The notes below the pieces were generated by a model, which was given only the letters and a program-made list of their open reading frames with translations, was not told where the DNA came from and searched no databases. A stretch of DNA of 16,535 nt from Phycisphaerales bacterium UBA3158 (GTDB taxonomy: Bacteria > Planctomycetota > Phycisphaerae > Phycisphaerales > SM1A02): assembly GCA_002364555.1 (NCBI GenBank), contig DEYM01000159.1, forward strand, positions 1 through 16,535. Reading direction: 5' to 3'. The translations under genes and the position numbers were made by a program. Every line of letters begins with the position of its first letter. The first letter of the stretch is position 1. This document shows positions 1 through 7,948 of the stretch, piece by piece.

Positions 1-1131
1 ATCGAGATCGATCCCGACAAGCCCGTGATGCTGATGGTCATCCATGAAGCATCTCGCACCGGTGCTCCCCTTCTGGCACTGGATGTCGTCAAGCGGATGA
101 CCTGCGACCATGGTGTTCAATGTGCCGTCATCTATGTCGGCAAGGGACCGCTTCTCCGGGAATTCGCCAAGCATGCCTGGTTGATCGATGGTCGACTTCT
201 CAACCCATGGGGTACGCCAAGCAGCTATGGACGGGCCATCATGGCTGCGCTGGAGCGGTCCTCCAGACGCATGGCCGTATGCAATACCGCTCCGACGTGG
301 TACTACGCCAGGTGGATCCGATCCTTCGGATGGCGCACCATCTCCCTTGTCCACGACTTCGCCACCAATTCCTCGCCCGAGGACTTCAGGATGGTCGCCG
401 GTAGTCCGGATACCGTCGTCTATCCATGTGAATACATGAGAGAGATCGCGAACGAATGGGCCGGACTACCTCGGGATCATGGTCTCGTGCATCCCCAGGG
501 GCTCATACGTGAATCGTTCCTCGACGGGGACAATGATGCTGCACGTGCGGCATTCAGGAAACGACTCGGCATCGATCAGGATGCGTTGATCGTTCTTGGA
601 TGCGGAAGCCTTGAATTGAGAAAGGGTCCCGAGCTCTTCCTCATGACGGCTCTGGCCGCACTGCGCAATCAGCTTGACTCGAGAGTCCATTTCGTATGGG
701 TCGGCAGCGGCGCTGAAACCTATCTCGATCCGACCTTCTGGTGTACCCGCGATGCCGCTCGCGCAGGTGTGGCAGACCGAGTCCACTTCGTGGGATCGAT
801 GGACGACACGGAGGAGGCCTTTCGTGGCAGCGACGTCTATCTGCTCACGTCTCGCGAGGATCCCTTTCCATGCGTCGTGCATGAAGCCATGGCCTGCGGA
901 CTTCCGGTCGCCTGCTTCGACAACTCCGGAGGCACACCATCGATGATCGAGGATGGTGGTGGAGCCGTTGTTCCGTTCGGGGACATACAGGCTCTTGCTG
1001 ACGTCGTCGGTCGATGGATAGGTGACGATGGCCTGAGACGCGATACCGGCCAGATTGCTCGAGGGATCGTCCAGGACAGGTATTCGATGAGTCGCTATGT
1101 CGAATGGCTGATTCAGATCGGTCTTGACTGA
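1..1131 (+). CDS. GT4 glycosyltransferase, 5'-truncated by window edge
   Basis: GT-B fold glycosyltransferase of family GT4, expected to move a sugar from a nucleotide donor onto a surface glycan in the cytoplasm. Numbering from the ATG at 25, the nucleotide-binding half has a beta strand ending in LGCGSLELRKG (191-201), then VHFVWVGSGAE (221-231), and the donor motif SREDPFPCVVHEAMA (276-290). This is the EX7E motif in its common D...E form (Asp279, Glu287). The reading frame is open from base 1. The ATG at 25 has no visible Shine-Dalgarno sequence and falls at the first beta strand, so I think the gene begins upstream and the visible part is the C-terminal portion. It ends in TGA at 1129-1131 with no base between it and the stop of the convergent gene. 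Its C-terminal half closely resembles the GT4 domain of that neighbour, so the two are paralogues. Donor and acceptor cannot be told from sequence. Confidence 0.85.
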   Translation: MEIDPDKPVMLMVIHEASRTGAPLLALDVVKRMTCDHGVQCAVIYVGKGPLLREFAKHAWLIDGRLLNPWGTPSSYGRAIMAALERSSRRMAVCNTAPTWYYARWIRSFGWRTISLVHDFATNSSPEDFRMVAGSPDTVVYPCEYMREIANEWAGLPRDHGLVHPQGLIRESFLDGDNDAARAAFRKRLGIDQDALIVLGCGSLELRKGPELFLMTALAALRNQLDSRVHFVWVGSGAETYLDPTFWCTRDAARAGVADRVHFVGSMDDTEEAFRGSDVYLLTSREDPFPCVVHEAMACGLPVACFDNSGGTPSMIEDGGGAVVPFGDIQALADVVGRWIGDDGLRRDTGQIARGIVQDRYSMSRYVEWLIQIGLD

Positions 1132-3624
1132 TCAGCCGTCGACGACATCTATTCCACAGGTTCTGGCCATGACTTCCATGACTCCATCGAAGTGATGTCT
1201 CGAGCTGCATGTGGAACGGGCATGTTCTCCGGCACTGGCTCCCATCGCCAGACGACGATCGGAATCGTCGATCAACGACTTGACGCCGTCGGCCATCTTC
1301 TCCACATCGAGGAACGGGACGACAAGGCCGGTTCCATCGACGATCGCCTCGGGTGCGCCTCCGATTCGATCGAATGCGATGACCGGAAGATCGGCAGCCA
1401 TCGCCTGCACACAGACGATCGGATACGGATCCTCGCGAGACGAGAGCACATAGATGTCGGCTGCCTCGAAGTAGGGTTGGATGTCCGGTCGGGATGAGAT
1501 CAGATGGATGTTCTCATGACACGCCAACGAAGCCGCATCGTGATCGACCCATCTGCGATCCTCGATCGAGCCGTCGCCAATCCAGACGAAATGGACCCGT
1601 GATCTGCCGGGATCGGCCAGAACGCTTGCGGCGACCTGTATGAACAGATCCACGCCCTTTCTTGGATGGATCTGCCCGCAACCGAGGACGATCAGGGCAT
1701 CATCCGGAAGGGAGAGCTCACGACGGATCTTCTGTCGGACACGATCCCGATCGGATGAAGATGGACCATCGCCCAACCATCCGGGATGAACGACTTCACA
1801 ACGATCCGTATCAAGGTTGAATCCATCGATGAAGGCCCTGCGGCTGAAATCGGAGACGAAGATCATTCTTCTGGCGGATGAACCGATATCCAGCACCAGA
1901 TCCTCCCAGCCATTGGACTCGACGGTCGTGGGCAATTCATTGATGAGGTGGAGGACAGGCATGTCGAGGGATCGACAGATTCTGGCTGCCGCCGCCGTGG
2001 CCACGGTGCTGCAGATGACGACATCCGGTCTACGTGGCGCCGCCAGAATGGCGGACTTGATGGCCGCATCGACATCGATGCCAGCCTCCAGCATCGGAAG
2101 GATGTTGCAGGTGCTCACGAGCTTCTGGTACTCGGATTCGAGTGCCCCGTCGCCCAGCAGCAATGCCATCGGTTCCATGCTGGAACATTCCCTGGCCATT
2201 CGGAACATTTCAAGAAGCAGCATCTGGGAACCGGCAAGATGCGCATCGTGGCCCACGAAGAGGATGGGATGTCCTGTGCCGGTCTTGCGACCCGGTGCCG
2301 GGCGCCAAAGCGGTTCCATGGAAGGTCGTGTCTGCGAATGGCCGATCGGCATTCGCCTACCGACCGCATGCATCGCCCCACTACCGTGTTTTCGAAGCTT
2401 GGCCAGCTTGCCGGGGCGTCTCATGAAGTTGCCGGCTCGAATTCTCAACGTGTTGAGCTGTTGTCGATTTCGTGCGCGCTTTCGATTTCGAGAGAGCCTG
2501 GCGATGTCCGCAGGTGTCGGATCGGAGTCGACCGCGATGACGGGCCGGGTCGTTGTCCCACTCGTACTGCCTCCGACCGACTCGATGGCGGCCTTCGTCG
2601 CCTCGAGCCAGGCATGACCATGATGTTCGTCGGGTTCCAGATACGTGCCTTCGGCCCATTCGTTCCAGGCGTTGATGAAGACCACCTCGTCGGAACCGCC
2701 GTTATCCCTGGCGTCCTTGAGCATGTCGGTAAGCCATCGCTGATAGCGCTCCGGAGTCGCGCCGTGATAGATGGTCGCCTGTTCGCCGCGTCGGGCCGTG
2801 TTGTCCCAGCCGAGCATCACTCCACGGTGAAGCGGATGGTGAGGTCGACCGCGTTCGCTCGCCGTCGTCGCCAGGGCGTCGTAGTCATAGAGACCGCCGC
2901 GAAAGGCGGGATCGAGCCCCTTCATCTTGTTCTGGATGTCTGGAACGGTCAGACCATGGGGTGGAAACTCGACCGCAGCATCGAATCCCAGTGAGGCGGG
3001 ATCGTCATCACCATGCTGGACCATGACCAGATGAAGCTCACCGAGACCCGCCTTGAGAACCTCGTCACGCCATGTGTCCGTCGCACGAAGACAGTTGTGC
3101 AGCTTGGTGGGACGATAGACCATCAGCATTCGCTTGCCGTCAACCGTGATGTATCGATCGTCCCCGAGTGTCGGCAGGAGATCGAGGATGAATCGACGAT
3201 CGGTCTCGGGGGAATGCTGCTGTCCGATGAGAATCTCGTCCTCGAGACCGTCCCACCGCCTCGTCCAGTTCTCGTTCGCCCAGCAGACGCAGAACGGCAG
3301 CGTGGGACTACCACTGGCAAGAACGGCATCAAGTGGTCTCTCGAGAAGACGTGTTCCAGCGAACCAGTAGTGGTAGTAGCAGAAGCCGTGAATACCGTGG
3401 CTTGACGCCAGGTCGGCCTGTGCCTGTTGTACTTCCTGAATCCGGAGATCGTAGTAGCCCAGATCGGCCGGCCTTCTCGGCTGGGCATGTCCCTCGAACA
3501 TCGGTCTGCCGCGGGTGACGTTCCTCCACTCGGTGAAACCCGTACCCCACCAGGCGTCGTTTTCCGGAATCGGATGGAACTGCGGAAGATAGAAGGCGAT
3601 GGTGCGAGGGCATACCGAAGTCAT
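1132..3624 (-). CDS. WbsX-like domain fused to GT4 glycosyltransferase (830 aa)
   Basis: Two-domain protein for surface polysaccharide synthesis. Residues 7-345 match the WbsX family (PF14307; GH99-like barrel, found in O-antigen and capsule clusters): IAFYLPQFHPIPEND near the start, GFTEW (29-33), FCYYHYWF (81-88), CWANENWTRRWDG (114-126) and NAWNEWAEGTYLEPD (318-332). Residues 375-425 form an Arg/Lys-rich linker. Residues 452-820 are a GT4 GT-B domain with VLGCGQIHPRKG (646-656), VHFVWIGDG (677-685) and SREDPYPIVCVQAMA (729-743). In that last motif the second Glu of EX7E is Gln740, which is unusual and may affect activity. The start ATG has GGAG seven to nine bases upstream and overlaps the methyltransferase stop as ATGA. 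It is the last gene of the rfbACD-methyltransferase operon. Domain assignments are firm; the sugar specificities are unknown. Confidence 0.88.
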   Translation of the reverse strand: MTSVCPRTIAFYLPQFHPIPENDAWWGTGFTEWRNVTRGRPMFEGHAQPRRPADLGYYDLRIQEVQQAQADLASSHGIHGFCYYHYWFAGTRLLERPLDAVLASGSPTLPFCVCWANENWTRRWDGLEDEILIGQQHSPETDRRFILDLLPTLGDDRYITVDGKRMLMVYRPTKLHNCLRATDTWRDEVLKAGLGELHLVMVQHGDDDPASLGFDAAVEFPPHGLTVPDIQNKMKGLDPAFRGGLYDYDALATTASERGRPHHPLHRGVMLGWDNTARRGEQATIYHGATPERYQRWLTDMLKDARDNGGSDEVVFINAWNEWAEGTYLEPDEHHGHAWLEATKAAIESVGGSTSGTTTRPVIAVDSDPTPADIARLSRNRKRARNRQQLNTLRIRAGNFMRRPGKLAKLRKHGSGAMHAVGRRMPIGHSQTRPSMEPLWRPAPGRKTGTGHPILFVGHDAHLAGSQMLLLEMFRMARECSSMEPMALLLGDGALESEYQKLVSTCNILPMLEAGIDVDAAIKSAILAAPRRPDVVICSTVATAAAARICRSLDMPVLHLINELPTTVESNGWEDLVLDIGSSARRMIFVSDFSRRAFIDGFNLDTDRCEVVHPGWLGDGPSSSDRDRVRQKIRRELSLPDDALIVLGCGQIHPRKGVDLFIQVAASVLADPGRSRVHFVWIGDGSIEDRRWVDHDAASLACHENIHLISSRPDIQPYFEAADIYVLSSREDPYPIVCVQAMAADLPVIAFDRIGGAPEAIVDGTGLVVPFLDVEKMADGVKSLIDDSDRRLAMGASAGEHARSTCSSRHHFDGVMEVMARTCGIDVVDG

Positions 3625-4586
3625 GGGCGATCTCCGTCACGTCCCGGGACCAGTCCAAACCTGGATGCCAATCGAACGAGTGGTGATCGGTGCATGGATT
3701 CGAGTTGATCCAGCGCCGTGCGAAGGGCCGTCTCATACTCCTGCTGAAGCTCCATCCTCCGGACCTGCTCGGCCGCCAGGGCATGCTTGAGCTTCATGAA
3801 CTCGACCATGGCACAGCCTGGATCGTCGAGAATGCCCCAGTCGATCGAGGGAAGTGTTCCATTGGTGGCGATGCCGACGAGATACACCCCGGCATCGCCG
3901 AAGGTGCCGAGATTTTCAATGGACGACTTCTCGCCATCGAGCCTGTGCAATGCCGGTGATTCAATCGGGGCTTCATCTTCGAGCGGCATCATCACCGATC
4001 CGGTTACGCATCGCTGCGATCCGAATACCACCTGGTTGAACCGCGTTCCGAGAAAGGACTTGAAGTCGGATCGATCCATTTCATTGACATGGAACGGATT
4101 GTCCTCGGGCGAACTCTGCACATAGGCGTTGGAGTCCGGCGTCGACATGATCAGAAGGCCATCCGTTCGGAGCACTCGACGTATCTCCGACATGAAACCG
4201 TCATGGTCCTGAATGTGCTCGATTGTCTCATAGCTGACGACGGCATCCACCGAATTGTCCTCGAGTGGTATCGAGAGACAGGATCCCTCCAGGAAACGGA
4301 CCGAATCGCCTCCGTGGACACGAGTGGCCCGCTCGACGATCTCCCGGTCGATGTCGACACCGACGACATCGCGAGCCGTATCCGAAAGGAGTCTGGATCC
4401 ATAGCCTTCACCGCTGGCGATGTCCAGGACATCCAGTCCGGTCACCATCGTTCTGGCGAACAGGTAGCGATGGAGATGCTCGACCTCGATTTCTCCGCGA
4501 ACACCAGGAATGAAACGTTCGCCGGTGAATTCCGGAGATGATTCATCCCGTCCATGTCCATAGAAAATATGATCGTCGTCCTTCAT
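3621..4586 (-). CDS. SAM-dependent methyltransferase with C-terminal coiled coil
   Basis: Class I (Rossmann) methyltransferase of the Methyltransf_11/ubiE-like type, 321 residues. SAM-binding motif I is VLDIASGEGYGS (53-64). The acidic residue after beta 2 lies in VVGVDID (74-80). Motif post-II is AVVSYETIEHIQD (115-127), and LLIMSTPDS (144-152) follows. The N-terminal FTGERFIPG (20-28) block is typical of methyltransferases in glycan clusters. Residues about 260-300 are Lys/Glu/Gln-rich and probably form a short coiled coil, perhaps an oligomerisation or partner-binding segment. Both ends overlap neighbours by four bases (ATGA): with rfbD upstream and the WbsX-GT4 gene downstream. By context it may O-methylate rhamnose or another sugar of the glycan made by this operon. 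That substrate is inference; the enzyme class is well supported. Confidence 0.85.
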   Translation of the reverse strand: MKDDDHIFYGHGRDESSPEFTGERFIPGVRGEIEVEHLHRYLFARTMVTGLDVLDIASGEGYGSRLLSDTARDVVGVDIDREIVERATRVHGGDSVRFLEGSCLSIPLEDNSVDAVVSYETIEHIQDHDGFMSEIRRVLRTDGLLIMSTPDSNAYVQSSPEDNPFHVNEMDRSDFKSFLGTRFNQVVFGSQRCVTGSVMMPLEDEAPIESPALHRLDGEKSSIENLGTFGDAGVYLVGIATNGTLPSIDWGILDDPGCAMVEFMKLKHALAAEQVRRMELQQEYETALRTALDQLESMHRSPLVRLASRFGLVPGRDGDRP

Positions 4587-5467
4587 TCGTCCATCTTCCC
4601 GTTCATGACCGGGATGTCATCCAGTATTGATGACAATTCCTCTTCCCAGGGCGAGGCGGTTCGATCGATGATCGCTTCGGTGGATGCGATGTCCAGAACA
4701 CTGCTGGCGGGTCTTCGCGCAGGTGTCGGCCACTGATCGCCGGGGATCGGCTCGATGGTGACATCATGGTCCAGTATTCCCTTCATTCGTGCGATATCGT
4801 GAATGGCCTGTGCGAATCCGTGCCAACTGGTGTGGCCCCCATCCGTCCAATGGTACAGACCAGACGCCGAAGTACCGGCGAGATCCCAGATCGTGCCGGC
4901 CAGACTCGCAGCGGACGTCGGCGTCCCATGCTGATCGCAGACGACCTTGATGTGGTTTCTCTCACTCATGAGCTTCAACATGGTCAGGAGGAAGTTGTGT
5001 CCATGCGAGGAGTACAACCAGGCTGTTCGTACGACGAGGCCGCTCGAGGGCAGCGTCTCGAGAATCGCCCTTTCGCCATCCCTCTTGGTCCGACCATACG
5101 CACTCAGCGGAGAGGTCTCGGCATCAGGCGGATAGGGTCTGCCGGATCGCCCATCGAAGACGAAGTCGGTGGAGACGTGGATCATTCTCGCCGAATGGGC
5201 TCGGCATGACTCGGCCAGCAGTCGCGCGCCATGCGAATTGATGGTGGCCGCCTCCGATTCATTCTCTTCCGCACCATCGACATCCGTCCAGGCGGCTGCA
5301 TTGATGACGACATCGGGACGGATGGATTCGAAGTGCGACGCGATCTGATCCGGAGAGGTTATATCCAGTGATTCGATGGACATCGATCGAACGTCAACAT
5401 CCGCCGGCGCACATCTCGCCAGCTCCGTCGCGAGCTGGCCCCCTGCACCGGTCAGCAGACATTTCAC
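4583..5467 (-). CDS. rfbD: dTDP-4-dehydrorhamnose reductase
   Basis: Last step of dTDP-L-rhamnose synthesis: NAD(P)H reduction of dTDP-4-dehydro-L-rhamnose in the cytoplasm. The protein is 294 residues, the usual family length. It shows the Rossmann motif LLTGAGGQLA (4-13), INAAAWTDVDGAE (55-67), STDFVFDG (99-106), the catalytic YGRTK (Tyr124, Lys128), VRTAWLY (146-152), DQHGTPTSA (178-186) and RRPASSVLD (251-259). I chose a GTG start at 5467. The open frame runs back to 5551, but the Rossmann strand begins right after the GTG, and the GTG overlaps the rfbC stop as GTGA, matching the other coupled junctions in the operon. The 28 residues before it (codons within rfbC) look unlike protein. The 3' end overlaps the methyltransferase start by four bases. 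Confidence 0.93.
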   Translation of the reverse strand: MKCLLTGAGGQLATELARCAPADVDVRSMSIESLDITSPDQIASHFESIRPDVVINAAAWTDVDGAEENESEAATINSHGARLLAESCRAHSARMIHVSTDFVFDGRSGRPYPPDAETSPLSAYGRTKRDGERAILETLPSSGLVVRTAWLYSSHGHNFLLTMLKLMSERNHIKVVCDQHGTPTSAASLAGTIWDLAGTSASGLYHWTDGGHTSWHGFAQAIHDIARMKGILDHDVTIEPIPGDQWPTPARRPASSVLDIASTEAIIDRTASPWEEELSSILDDIPVMNGKMDE

Positions 5468-6012
5468 GAAAAGACGTCCGCCTGGAGAAGCAACTTGCCT
5501 TCGCGATCCTTGTCCGTGATCAAGGGATCGGTGCCCGGCTCGATGGGCCATTCGATTCCAAGCGCGGGATCGTTCCAGAAGAGCGTTCGTTCATGGTCCT
5601 TCGCGTAGTAGTCCGTGCACTTGTACTCGAAGGCGGCGACTTCGCTGGTCACGTAGAAGCCATGGGCGAATCCCGGAGGCACCCATAGGGATCGCTTGTT
5701 CTCGGAGGACAGCACGACACCCACCCAGTGACCGAACGTGTTCGACGACTTCCGCATGTCGACACAGACGTCGTAGACCTCTCCCTCGACGACTCGCATC
5801 AGCTTGCCCTGCGTGTTCTCGATCTGATAGTGGAGCCCGCGAAGCGTGCCCTTCTTCGAGAAGCTGAAATTATCCTGGACGAACGAGGCATCGATGCCGC
5901 ATTCGCTGAACCTGGCTTCGTTCCAGGTCTCGATGAAATAACCGCGATGATCCCCGAAGACATGCGGTTCGATGATCCGTACGTCCGGAATCGAGGTCTC
6001 GACGACATTCAT
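5464..6012 (-). CDS. rfbC: dTDP-4-dehydrorhamnose 3,5-epimerase
   Basis: Third step of dTDP-L-rhamnose synthesis, epimerising C3 and C5 of dTDP-4-dehydro-6-deoxy-D-glucose. It is a 182-residue cupin of typical length. Landmarks are FGDHRGYFIETW (19-30), FVQDNFSFSKKGTLRGLHYQ (44-63, holding catalytic His61), GKLMRVVEGEVYDV (69-82), WVPPGFAHGFYV (110-121), FEYKCTDYY (128-136, the conserved tyrosine block) and LITDKD (164-169). The open frame extends to 6114, but the ATG at 6012 begins the conserved N-terminus and overlaps the rfbA stop as ATGA, so I place the start there. Downstream it overlaps rfbD by four bases. Confidence 0.95.
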   Translation of the reverse strand: MNVVETSIPDVRIIEPHVFGDHRGYFIETWNEARFSECGIDASFVQDNFSFSKKGTLRGLHYQIENTQGKLMRVVEGEVYDVCVDMRKSSNTFGHWVGVVLSSENKRSLWVPPGFAHGFYVTSEVAAFEYKCTDYYAKDHERTLFWNDPALGIEWPIEPGTDPLITDKDREGKLLLQADVFS

Positions 6013-6899
6013 GCCGTGGCCGCCGGTTCCCGCAGCAGATTCAGCAGGTACTGTCCGTACTCGTTCTTCGACAAGGGTTGTGCCAGCTTCTCCAGCTGTT
6101 CGTCCATTATCCATCCGCTTCTCCAGGCGATTTCTTCGGGACAGGCGATCTTGAGACCCTGTCTGGTTTCGATTGTTTCAACAAACTGGGCAGCCTGCAG
6201 AAGACTTTCATGTGTTCCGGTGTCCAGCCACGCATCGCCTCGACCGAGCATCTCCACATGGAGCTTCTTGTTCTGGAGATAGACCTCGTTGACCGATGTG
6301 ATCTCGAGTTCGCCCCTTGCGGAAGGCTTGACCCCCCTGGCGATCTCGATCACATCGGAGTCGTAGAAGTACAGACCCGTGACCGCGTAGTTCGAACGTG
6401 GGTTGACGGGCTTTTCCTCGAGGCTGATGGCCTGATTGCCCTCACCCAGTTCGACGATTCCGAATGCCTCGGGATTCCCGACGCGATAGGCGAATACCGT
6501 CGCCCCGTCGTTACGCGAATCGGCTCGCTCCAGTCGACTGACAAGATCGTGGCCGAAGTAGATGTTGTCACCCAGCACCAGAGAGGATTGGGAATCGCCG
6601 ATGAAGTCCTCTCCGATCAGGAATGCCTGCGCAAGGCCTTCCGGACGAGGCTGCTCTGCGTAGGTGAACTCGACACCCCAGTCCTCGCCGGTTCCTAGCA
6701 GACGCTTGAAACAGGGAAGATCGTGTGGAGTACTGATGATCAGGATCTCCCTGATGCCCGAAAGCATCAGAACCGAGAGCGGGTAGTAGATCATCGGCTT
6801 GTCGTAGATCGGCATCAGCTGCTTGCTGACCGCTCTGGTCACCGGGTAGAGCCGTGTTCCTGAACCGCCAGCGAGAATGATTCCCTTGCGTGTCGTCAT
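6009..6899 (-). CDS. rfbA: glucose-1-phosphate thymidylyltransferase
   Basis: First step of dTDP-L-rhamnose synthesis: dTTP plus glucose-1-phosphate to dTDP-glucose. It is 296 residues, close to the characterised RmlA proteins. Visible motifs: the nucleotide-binding loop LAGGSGTRLYPVT (9-21), KQLMPIYDKPMIYYPLS (26-42), LVLGDNIYFG (107-116, metal-binding Asp111), VEL plus SLEEKPVNP (159-167), YAVTGLYFYD (171-180) and WLDTGTH (224-230). The ATG at 6899 is chosen over the upstream frame-open start at 6935 because it is preceded by AGAGGA seven bases away and the family N-terminus begins there. It is the first gene of the coupled operon rfbA-rfbC-rfbD-methyltransferase-WbsX/GT4. rfbB (4,6-dehydratase) is not in the window, so the pathway needs a copy elsewhere. 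Confidence 0.96.
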   Translation of the reverse strand: MTTRKGIILAGGSGTRLYPVTRAVSKQLMPIYDKPMIYYPLSVLMLSGIREILIISTPHDLPCFKRLLGTGEDWGVEFTYAEQPRPEGLAQAFLIGEDFIGDSQSSLVLGDNIYFGHDLVSRLERADSRNDGATVFAYRVGNPEAFGIVELGEGNQAISLEEKPVNPRSNYAVTGLYFYDSDVIEIARGVKPSARGELEITSVNEVYLQNKKLHVEMLGRGDAWLDTGTHESLLQAAQFVETIETRQGLKIACPEEIAWRSGWIMDEQLEKLAQPLSKNEYGQYLLNLLREPAATA

Positions 6900-6906
6900 G
6901 TATTCA

Positions 6907-6912
6907 TCCTCT
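6907..6912 (-). promoter_or_regulatory. Shine-Dalgarno site of rfbA
   Basis: Reads AGAGGA on the minus strand, seven bases before the ATG at 6899. It decides the start over the longer open frame beginning at 6935. Confidence 0.65.
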
Positions 6913-6933
6913 GCAACGAATGGCCAAACCACC

Positions 6934-6939
6934 ATTGTA
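6934..6939 (-). promoter_or_regulatory. Possible -10 element of the rfbA operon promoter
   Basis: Minus-strand hexamer TACAAT, one mismatch from the sigma-70 -10 consensus, 34 bases before the rfbA ATG. It sits inside a short inverted repeat, ACCAT-TGT-ATGGT (6931-6943), that could be an operator. No good -35 hexamer lies 16-18 bases upstream, so this is a weak call. The rest of the 133-base gap between rfbA and the BtuF-like gene shows no obvious terminator or other structure. Confidence 0.25.
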
Positions 6940-7032
6940 TGGTCTATCTCGACACTCTGGAATACCGGATCAAGGGCCGATCAAGCTCCATTTCCACCGT
7001 CAAATCAAGTTGAATTATCAGCACCACCGGTT

Positions 7033-7869
7033 TCAATGCCCGGAGAGGATTTCACGCATTCCATCGAAGGCCTCGGCCAGATGCGGCCCCGGATAGTTGA
7101 TCCGGGGATGGACCAGCCAATGACATCTGGCTTTCGGAATCGCACCATTCACCAATCCTGTCAATTCAGGGCTCTCTGCACTTGATTCAGCGGACACGAC
7201 GAGAATCAGATCCGGCTCCAGTCGGACGACATCCTCGATTGAAAGCTGCTTCCAGCCCTCCTGTCGTATGACGTTCTGGGCACCTGTCGTATCGAGCATC
7301 TCATCGAGATACGTTCGTTGTCCCCAGGCCAGTGGCGGCACCTGATCGTTGACGATGAGAATACGAAGGCCTTCCCCTGCCGTTGTCGGCATCATCACGT
7401 CATCCAGTTCTCCGGAAAGCGTGCTGCATCGATCCCGTGTTTCATCGAAGGCGGGTCTTTCGGAGGTGATGGCCGCGGGAAGTTCATCGAGTACCCGTTT
7501 GATGTCGACGACATCTCTCAATGGCCAGGCATGCAGCGACCAGTCGTGCTCCTGGGAAAGACCCAGAAGAGAAGCATCCTGATCCGTCGAATCGGCCTGT
7601 ATGAACACATGACTGGGCTGAAGACGGATGATCGCTTCCCAGTTTCGATCGTGGAGATCACCGACTGCCGGAACTTCCGACTGGTCTCGTGTTCGCAGGA
7701 CACACCAACTGGAGCGACCCACGAGAGAATCCCCCAGCCCGACATCCTCGAGGATTCCCGTGAGGGCGGGACTGAGACTGATGATGCGAAGTTCATCGGT
7801 GTGTTCGACGGGAGCCGGTGGACGACATCCGACGATCAGAATGGAAACCAGGATCAACCAGCGTTGCAT
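7033..7869 (-). CDS. BtuF/FecB-type solute-binding lipoprotein
   Basis: Periplasmic-binding protein of the helical-backbone class (cobalamin, haem or siderophore receptors of ABC importers), 278 residues. It starts with a lipoprotein signal peptide: MQRWLILVSILIVGC with lipobox IVGC and acylated Cys15, so it should be membrane-anchored. The first lobe holds LRIISLSPALTGILEDVGLGDSLVG (in 27-51), PAVGDLHDRNWEAIIRLQPSHVFIQ (in 67-91); the second holds ILIVNDQVPPLAWGQRTYLDEML (in 170-192), GAQNV and IEDVVRLEPDLILVV (211-225). The open frame extends upstream to a GTG at 7917, but only the ATG at 7869 puts the signal peptide at the N-terminus. No permease or ATPase gene is adjacent, so its transporter partner must lie elsewhere. 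The ligand is not determined; cobalamin is a family-based guess. Confidence 0.8.
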   Translation of the reverse strand: MQRWLILVSILIVGCRPPAPVEHTDELRIISLSPALTGILEDVGLGDSLVGRSSWCVLRTRDQSEVPAVGDLHDRNWEAIIRLQPSHVFIQADSTDQDASLLGLSQEHDWSLHAWPLRDVVDIKRVLDELPAAITSERPAFDETRDRCSTLSGELDDVMMPTTAGEGLRILIVNDQVPPLAWGQRTYLDEMLDTTGAQNVIRQEGWKQLSIEDVVRLEPDLILVVSAESSAESPELTGLVNGAIPKARCHWLVHPRINYPGPHLAEAFDGMREILSGH

Positions 7870-7948
7870 GTCGACAGTATCCCAGATGGATGGATGTCCG
7901 CCTCGCATTCCATCCACACATCGCTGAACACAATGGAATTCGGTGTCT

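Noticed and set aside
1948..2994. 348-codon open frame on the plus strand
   Set aside because: Antisense to the WbsX-GT4 gene; composition is rich in Arg and His with no motif.
7870..7948. Search for a terminator or promoter between the 140-aa gene and the lipoprotein gene
   Set aside because: No hairpin with a T tract and no acceptable hexamer pair was seen, so nothing is annotated there.
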